From NCBI RefSeq assembly GCF_023661085.1, contig NZ_JAHDJT010000028.1, positions 1-11,441 on the forward strand: a stretch of 11,441 nt of DNA, in the 5' to 3' direction. Below, piece by piece: positions 7,760 through 11,441 of the stretch. This DNA is from Wolbachia pipientis (GTDB lineage Bacteria; Pseudomonadota; Alphaproteobacteria; Rickettsiales; Anaplasmataceae). Position numbers and translations under genes: made by a program. Every line of letters begins with the position of its first letter. Within the stretch, counting starts at the first letter, position 1. Under the pieces are notes generated by a model. The model saw only the letters and a program-made list of their open reading frames with translations, ran no database searches and was not told where the DNA came from.

Positions 7760-8254
7760 TTATAATTTCCATTCAATAATAGAGGCTTTTATTTGAGAAA
7801 AAAACTCTTCTATCACTGTTTTATAAACTTCCTTTTTAAAGGATATAGCATTTGCTACCAAATCATCTGTACTTTGCCAACGCCATTCTTTAAACTCTGG
7901 ATGATCAGTATAATTAATGTTAATGTCCTTATCCTCTCCACAAAACTTCATTAAGAACCATCTCTGCTTTTGGCCAGAATATCTCCCATTCCAACAAGTT
8001 GGTATAAATTCCTCAGGTAAGTTGTAGTATATCCAACCCTTACTTTCGGCTATAATCTCTGCTTTATCAGTGCCAACTTCCTCTAGCAACTCACGTAACA
8101 CTGCCTGCTCCGACTCTTCACCATCATCAATCCCTCCTTGCGGCATTTGCCAGTAAAAGTCACTATCAAAGCGTTTTCCAACAAAGACGTGTCCCTGTTT
8201 GTTAAATAGCATTATGCCAACACAAGGACGATACTTATCTTTCTGTTCAATCAT
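7760..8254 (-). CDS. rppH: RNA 5'-pyrophosphohydrolase (Nudix, RppH/NudH type)
   Basis: RppH removes pyrophosphate from 5'-triphosphate mRNA ends, exposing them to decay; orthologs also cleave diadenosine polyphosphates. The 164-aa protein has the RppH opening YRPCVGIMLFNKQGHVFVGK (8-27), WQMPQGGID (35-43), and a Nudix box at 40-62, GGIDDGEESEQAVLREL then LEEVGT, with Gly40, Glu46, Arg54, Glu55, Glu58 and Glu59 in place. The downstream QKQRWFLMKFCG segment and the EFKEWRW motif are also typical. The last Nudix position is Thr rather than an aliphatic residue. Its ATG overlaps the end of the upstream P-loop gene by 8 bp (ATGATTGA), a classic translational-coupling arrangement. Confidence 0.95.
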   Translation of the reverse strand: MIEQKDKYRPCVGIMLFNKQGHVFVGKRFDSDFYWQMPQGGIDDGEESEQAVLRELLEEVGTDKAEIIAESKGWIYYNLPEEFIPTCWNGRYSGQKQRWFLMKFCGEDKDININYTDHPEFKEWRWQSTDDLVANAISFKKEVYKTVIEEFFSQIKASIIEWKL

Positions 8255-8852
8255 GAGTACGCTTTGTTAAATTATTTACAGAAGTGTTAACTAACTTTTT
8301 TCCATTATTCATCCTTTTAACAATTCTTTCTGCAACTTCCTTTGCACTCAAGTTCGAATTGTCAATTTCAAGTGAGCCTTCAGGTATAAATAACCTTTTT
8401 CCTCTAATCCTTTTTATGGCAAAATCTGAATCAGTAATTTTACCTTCCTGGCACCTCTCCTTTGATTCAACACGCCTTATTAGCTCTTCATTATTGCAAT
8501 GTAATACTACAGGAAGAATTTCTACACCCATTTTTTTACCTAAATTCACCATTGAGCTGTATACTCTTTGGTCGTAGGAATCACCATCTATCAACTCATT
8601 TGTAAATATATAATGCTTTGATTTTATGTGATGTTCTCCCAGTACCGCTAGCATATTTTCTCTAACCGCAAAAATTTTTTCCCATAGGTCATCGGGAACT
8701 TCAGCATTTGGTAATTCAACCACGTTAAGTATGACATTGTTGAATAGATTATTACTTACTATCACTGCATCAATGATCTCACTCAGTTTTCGTGCAATAG
8801 TAAACTTACCACTACCTGGAAAGCCGATTAAGTAAACAAGAGTTTTGCTCAT
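8247..8852 (-). CDS. Small P-loop NTPase / kinase-like (AAA-type) protein
   Basis: This 201-aa protein has a Walker A loop at the very N-terminus (GFPGSGKFT, 10-18) and a single compact alpha/beta domain like small-molecule kinases or phosphotransferases. In the loop the residue after Lys16 is Phe rather than Ser/Thr, with Thr one place later; GK-x-T variants of this sort exist in uncharacterised small kinase-like families, so it may still bind nucleotide. A lid-like segment, RRVESKERCQEGKITDSDFA (125-144), carries several charged residues. The C-terminal 25 residues are basic and probably flexible. It leads the minus-strand operon with rppH and tatD. The start ATG has no strong ribosome-binding site. 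The substrate cannot be assigned. Confidence 0.85.
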   Translation of the reverse strand: MSKTLVYLIGFPGSGKFTIARKLSEIIDAVIVSNNLFNNVILNVVELPNAEVPDDLWEKIFAVRENMLAVLGEHHIKSKHYIFTNELIDGDSYDQRVYSSMVNLGKKMGVEILPVVLHCNNEELIRRVESKERCQEGKITDSDFAIKRIRGKRLFIPEGSLEIDNSNLSAKEVAERIVKRMNNGKKLVNTSVNNLTKRTHD

Positions 8853-8964
8853 AATAAGTACACTATTAGGAACCCACCCTTAAGTTATATATAAAAGGAT
8901 ATGTATTGTATATACTGTTGCATCAAAAGCATGAACAATTTGGTCTTAGTAATATCAAAAATAG

Positions 8965-8993
8965 TTCATGTTTAGAAATTTTGAGTATATAAT
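8965..8993 (+). promoter_or_regulatory. Possible promoter of rsfS-tyrS
   Basis: A perfect TATAAT (8988-8993) lies 17 bp after TTCATG (8965-8970), a weak -35. It would give a leader of about 18-20 nt before the rsfS ATG. The rest of the 165-bp divergent gap (8853-9017) is AT-rich, and I see no clear operator or small gene in it. Confidence 0.35.
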
Positions 8994-9017
8994 TATAAAC
9001 AAATTATATAATTTAAG

Positions 9018-9347
9018 ATGATGGCTGGTGTATCTGGTGATACAGAATTAATAAAAAACATGATTGTAAGCATCATAGATCAAAACAAAGGTCATGATAT
9101 AGTCACTTTAGACGTGCAGAATAAAACCGTTCTTGCAAAATATATGATTATTGCATCCGGTGATTCGAGCCGCCACGTGAAAGCGTTAGCTGAGTATGTA
9201 ATAAAGAGTCTCAAGCCACATGATAAAGCAGATGTGGAAGGTATGGATGAAGGCAATTGGGTAATTGTGAATTTTCAAGGTATAATGGTTCACATATTCA
9301 GACCGGAAGTAAGGGAGTATTATAAAATAGAAGAACTGTGGAATTAA
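9018..9347 (+). CDS. rsfS: Ribosomal silencing factor RsfS (Iojap/YbeB family)
   Basis: RsfS binds ribosomal protein uL14 on the 50S subunit and blocks subunit joining, lowering translation under nutrient limitation. The 109-aa length is normal. The family blocks are clear: TLDVQNKTVLAKYMIIASGD (35-54), then SSRHVKALAEYVIKSLK (55-71), VEGMDEGNWVIVNFQGIMVH (73-92), and the C-terminal IFRPEVREYYKIEELW. There are two adjacent ATG codons (9018 and 9021); either could start, and no good ribosome-binding site distinguishes them. It is followed after 58 bp by tyrS on the same strand; co-transcription is plausible. Confidence 0.96.
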   Translation: MMAGVSGDTELIKNMIVSIIDQNKGHDIVTLDVQNKTVLAKYMIIASGDSSRHVKALAEYVIKSLKPHDKADVEGMDEGNWVIVNFQGIMVHIFRPEVREYYKIEELWN

Positions 9348-9405
9348 CTTTCTTTCATTTGTAAGACTCATAGATTAAAATCACTTTAATTGATGAAGGC
9401 AAACC

Positions 9406-10656
9406 ATGAAACACAAGTCCGAATTTTTGAATTTTATCCAAGAAAGGGGGTACCTATACCAATGCACAAGCATCAAAGGATTAGACCAGTTATTATCACA
9501 GAATAATTATATCGTTGCATATATCGGGTTTGATTGCACAGCTCCGAGTCTTCATGCTGGTCATCTCATGCATATTATGATGTTCCGTCACCTACAAAAA
9601 TTTGGTTATAAGCCGATAGTTTTACTCGGAGGCGGAACAACGAAAGTTGGTGATCCATCTGGTAAGGATAAGGCAAGAAGTGTCTTACCTATAAAAGATA
9701 TCAACCAAAACATATCCGGCATAAAAAAAACACTCGAGAAAATGATATCTTTCAACGATGGAAAGACTGGTGCTATCGTAGTAAATAACGCAGATTGGCT
9801 AGATAGTATAAAATATATAGATTTTTTACGCGACGTAGGAGTGCATTTTTCTGTGAACCGTATGCTAAGTTTCGACAGTGTAAAAATTAGGCTCGATAGA
9901 GAGCAAAATTTAAGCTTTCTTGAGTTTAACTACATGCTGTTGCAGGCTTATGATTTTGTTGAATTGAATAAAAAGTATGGTTGCCGTTTGCAGATAGGGG
10001 GATCCGATCAATGGGGAAACATAGTAAATGGAATTGAGCTTGGCAAAAAGTTGAATTTACCTGAATTATTTGGTCTTACCACGCCTCTTTTATTAAACGC
10101 GCAAGGAAAAAAGATGGGTAAGACTGAAAGTGGAGCGGTATGGCTCGATGGCAATATGCTAAAGCCTTACGACTACTGGCAATATTTTCGCAATGTTGAT
10201 GATCAAGATGTTGGGCATTTTTTGAGATTACTCACTGATTTGCCAATTGACGAGATTAAAAAACTAGAGTCTCTAAAGGATCAAGAAATAAATGAAGCGA
10301 AAAAAGTTTTGGCAACAGAAGTAACAAAAATATGTCATGGTGAAAAAGAAGCAGAACTTGCACAATCTGCAGCAGTCTCTGCTTTTGAGAATGAAGATAG
10401 TTCATTACTTCCTGATTATGTCATAACAAAAGAACAAGTTGCAAATGGCATACCCTTAGTAGATCTGCTACACAACACCGGTCTTGAAACTTCAAAAGGT
10501 GCTGCAAAGCGTTTAATACAGGGCAATGGATGTAAAGTTAATGATAATACTATAAACGATGTTAACTATATAATAAATTTCGAGAGCTTTAAAGGTCAGC
10601 CATTCATAAAGCTATCCGCAGGGAAGAAACGCCATATAAAAGTTGTGATGGGTTAA
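9406..10656 (+). CDS. tyrS: Tyrosyl-tRNA synthetase
   Basis: This class Ic enzyme charges tRNA-Tyr. The 416-aa protein has the catalytic Rossmann domain with the HIGH-type motif HAGH (50-53) inside YIGFDCTAPSLHAGHL (39-54), tyrosine-pocket residues in the YMLLQAYDF stretch (176-184), QIGGSDQWGNI (196-206) and the KMSKS-type loop KKMGKTESG (235-243). The C-terminal about 65 residues (GAAKRLIQGNGCKVNDN and onward) are an S4 RNA-binding domain. In the first motif Cys44 replaces the proline usual in GFDPTA; other active-site residues look normal. GAAGG (9395-9399) lies 6 nt ahead of the ATG. It is complete and full length. Confidence 0.98.
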   Translation: MKHKSEFLNFIQERGYLYQCTSIKGLDQLLSQNNYIVAYIGFDCTAPSLHAGHLMHIMMFRHLQKFGYKPIVLLGGGTTKVGDPSGKDKARSVLPIKDINQNISGIKKTLEKMISFNDGKTGAIVVNNADWLDSIKYIDFLRDVGVHFSVNRMLSFDSVKIRLDREQNLSFLEFNYMLLQAYDFVELNKKYGCRLQIGGSDQWGNIVNGIELGKKLNLPELFGLTTPLLLNAQGKKMGKTESGAVWLDGNMLKPYDYWQYFRNVDDQDVGHFLRLLTDLPIDEIKKLESLKDQEINEAKKVLATEVTKICHGEKEAELAQSAAVSAFENEDSSLLPDYVITKEQVANGIPLVDLLHNTGLETSKGAAKRLIQGNGCKVNDNTINDVNYIINFESFKGQPFIKLSAGKKRHIKVVMG

Positions 10657-10907
10657 ACTTTCTAATTTTTGTTATTGAAAAAGCAAATAAACACATCATA
10701 AATTTGCTTAAACATCCCATTATAGGCAAAGAGCGCTTTTTTCAATTTGTCTTTACTGCCATTGATATTTGGCACTAGATGCAATTAACGAATATCAGGT
10801 ACGTAACATTATAAAATCATCTGCAGGACCATATAAAAGTCGTAGCGAGTTAATAATTTTTTATGAAAGAAAAGGTATGTTAGAAACTTGAAGGCTTCAC
10901 AAAGGGG
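10657..10907. other. Gap with small or decayed open frames of unknown origin
   Basis: No complete gene is recognised between tyrS and the SWIM gene. Minus strand: an open frame from TTG at 10784 to TAG at 10662 (40 codons) containing NGSKDKLKKALFAYNGMFKQ; upstream of it the frame continues after a TAA. Plus strand: codons from about 10766 to a TGA at 10889-10891 read ALDAINEYQVRNIIKSSAGP and YKSRSELIIFYERKGMLET, preceded in another frame by HPIIGKERFFQFVFTAIDIW. These look protein-like but lack starts and are broken, so they may be remnants of one or two lost genes. I do not recognise either. Confidence 0.35.
10681..10709 (+). terminator. Possible stem-loop after tyrS
   Basis: AAGCAAAT (10681-10688) and ATTTGCTT (10702-10709) form a perfect 8-bp stem with a 13-nt loop, 25 bp beyond the tyrS stop. 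No T run follows on the plus strand, so it is either a weak terminator or an mRNA 3'-end protector. Confidence 0.3.
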
Positions 10908-10908
10908 G
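10903..10908 (+). promoter_or_regulatory. Ribosome-binding site that decides the SWIM protein start
   Basis: AGGGGG lies 5 nt ahead of the ATG at 10914. An alternative in-frame GTG at 10908 overlaps this site, so the ATG is the better start. Confidence 0.6.
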
Positions 10909-10913
10909 TGAAA

Positions 10914-11276
10914 ATGAGACTGTATCAAAGAGATACCGAATACCTGATTAAAGAACCTTACCTCTCCAGAGGAAGGGGTTATTTCAATAAAGGAAAAGTG
11001 CAGATTATATCTGTTAATGAATCTGAAAGCAAATCAAAAGTGGTTGGATCAACTGTATATCGGGTAACACTATGGTACAAAGGTCCACTCCTTGATGGAG
11101 AGTGTTCCTGTCCTGCATTTATGTATTATGGTCCGTGTAAGCATATGGCTGCAACAGGTTTTGCTCTGATCTACCTCAATAGAAAAAAATACAGGTCGTC
11201 TGTGCGCTCTGAACATGCTGGCAGACAAGTTTGCCTTAAAAGGCTTAAAAAACAAATCAGGAGTTTACTTCAATAA
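10914..11276 (+). CDS. Orphan SWIM zinc-finger protein
   Basis: This 120-aa protein contains one SWIM-type zinc finger, CxC-x8-CxH: Cys64 and Cys66 in DGECSCPAF, Cys75 and His77 in YYGPCKHMAATG. SWIM domains bind DNA or proteins and in bacteria usually sit N-terminal to, or beside, Snf2-type helicases; here there is neither a helicase domain nor a neighbouring helicase. Residues 1-60 (with RGRGYFNKGKVQIISV and RVTLWYKGP) match the beta-rich region that normally precedes the finger. The last 30 residues are strongly basic (RKKYRSSVRSEHAG, LKRLKKQIR) and could bind nucleic acid. It could be a stand-alone adaptor or the surviving N-terminus of a longer protein; the good ribosome-binding site and intact frame favour expression. 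It sits between a decayed gap and a dispersed repeat. Confidence 0.85.
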   Translation: MRLYQRDTEYLIKEPYLSRGRGYFNKGKVQIISVNESESKSKVVGSTVYRVTLWYKGPLLDGECSCPAFMYYGPCKHMAATGFALIYLNRKKYRSSVRSEHAGRQVCLKRLKKQIRSLLQ

Positions 11277-11309
11277 TTGTTTGTTTAAGTAATCAACAAG
11301 ACCAGTCCT

Positions 11310-11434
11310 GTCATCCAAGTAGCTATAGAAACGGATTAAATGCAAAATTTACTTGACAACCTTCGCCAGTCCCATTATTATAGTATTGAAGCTATTTGTT
11401 TAACTTCCCAATCTGTACAGGTTAAGATGACAAG
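11310..11434 (+). repeat. Right arm of window-spanning inverted repeat
   Basis: Positions 11350-11434 are the inverted counterpart of 6-90 (9 differences in 85). The similarity extends inward to GTCATCCAAGTAG at 11310, matching GTCATCCAGTAG near the left arm. About 20 bases between the two segments are present here and missing on the left. The uninterrupted identical core runs from GAAGCTATTTGTTTAACTTC through to the GTACAGGTTAA portion. Confidence 0.8.
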
Positions 11435-11441
11435 GAATCCC
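11340..11441 (+). pseudogene. Partial outward-reading frame in the right repeat arm, runs off the window
   Basis: From ATG at 11340 the frame stays open for 34 codons to the window edge (MQNLLDNLRQSHYYSIEAIC, then LTSQSVQVKMTRNP). The left arm encodes a close relative (LDNLRRYPCYSTEAICLTSQ), there joined to the transposase-like remnant. No ribosome-binding site precedes this ATG and an in-frame TAA lies directly before it, so it is more likely an internal piece of a multicopy, probably transposase-related gene than a true gene start. Confidence 0.3.

Noticed and set aside
7753..7776. TTG start giving TatD eight extra residues
   Set aside because: The longer form overlaps rppH, has no better ribosome-binding site, and the conserved TatD N-terminus starts exactly at the ATG at 7752.
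8284..8577. 97-codon plus-strand open frame opposite the P-loop gene
   Set aside because: It is a mirror frame of a supported gene, with hydrophobic low-information composition.
8930..8970. Inverted repeat CATGAAC / GTTCATG in the divergent gap before rsfS, as an operator
   Set aside because: Only 7 bp per arm with 27 bp between, in AT-rich sequence; chance is likely and no second site supports it.
10724..10740. AGCGCT followed by a T run as a terminator
   Set aside because: The stem is only 3 bp per arm (AGC/GCT) with no loop possible, so a functional hairpin is not credible.

Overview
The window is AT-rich (roughly two thirds A+T by eye). Gene content and protein style point to an obligate intracellular alphaproteobacterium of the Anaplasmataceae, most likely Wolbachia. 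The basis is NuoA/NuoB/NuoC followed directly by malate dehydrogenase with no nuoD, a MurF without other cell-wall genes, a complex I-type (NDUFA9-like) epimerase, small RppH, TatD and RsfS proteins, and decayed insertion-sequence debris. The genus is an inference from family knowledge; no database search was possible.

Layout. Positions 1-525 are mobile-element debris: one arm of a window-spanning inverted repeat, a decayed transposase-like helix-turn-helix frame, and a clean 195-bp miniature element (271-465) with 22-bp perfect terminal inverted repeats and a 12-bp target duplication, inserted in that frame. Positions 526-2901 (minus) carry an NDUFA9-like epimerase and murF. A divergent control region (2902-3085) has the best promoter in the window, pointing right. 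Positions 3086-6949 (plus) form a tight probable operon: an unrecognised 355-aa lysine/glutamate-rich protein, a HIT hydrolase, nuoA, nuoB, nuoC and mdh. Converging on it are tatD, rppH and a P-loop kinase-like gene (8852 down to 6955, minus), apparently one operon. Next come rsfS and tyrS (plus), a 250-bp stretch with only small or decayed coding traces, an orphan SWIM zinc-finger protein, and the second arm of the inverted repeat at the right edge.

How the genes work together. Mdh makes NADH and the NuoABC subunits belong to complex I, which oxidises NADH, so the operon pairs an NADH source with part of its sink. The minus-strand trio joins an mRNA 5'-pyrophosphohydrolase (RppH) with a TatD nuclease and a small nucleotide-binding protein, which suggests nucleic-acid turnover or nucleotide housekeeping. 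rsfS and tyrS serve translation. MurF belongs to lipid II synthesis.

The least explained parts are the 355-aa protein heading the respiratory operon, the miniature element, the orphan SWIM protein, and the fact that both window ends fall in copies of one repeat whose reading frames point outward. The last looks like a draft contig or segment bounded by a dispersed repeat. No CRISPR array, tRNA, rRNA or obvious defence system was found.
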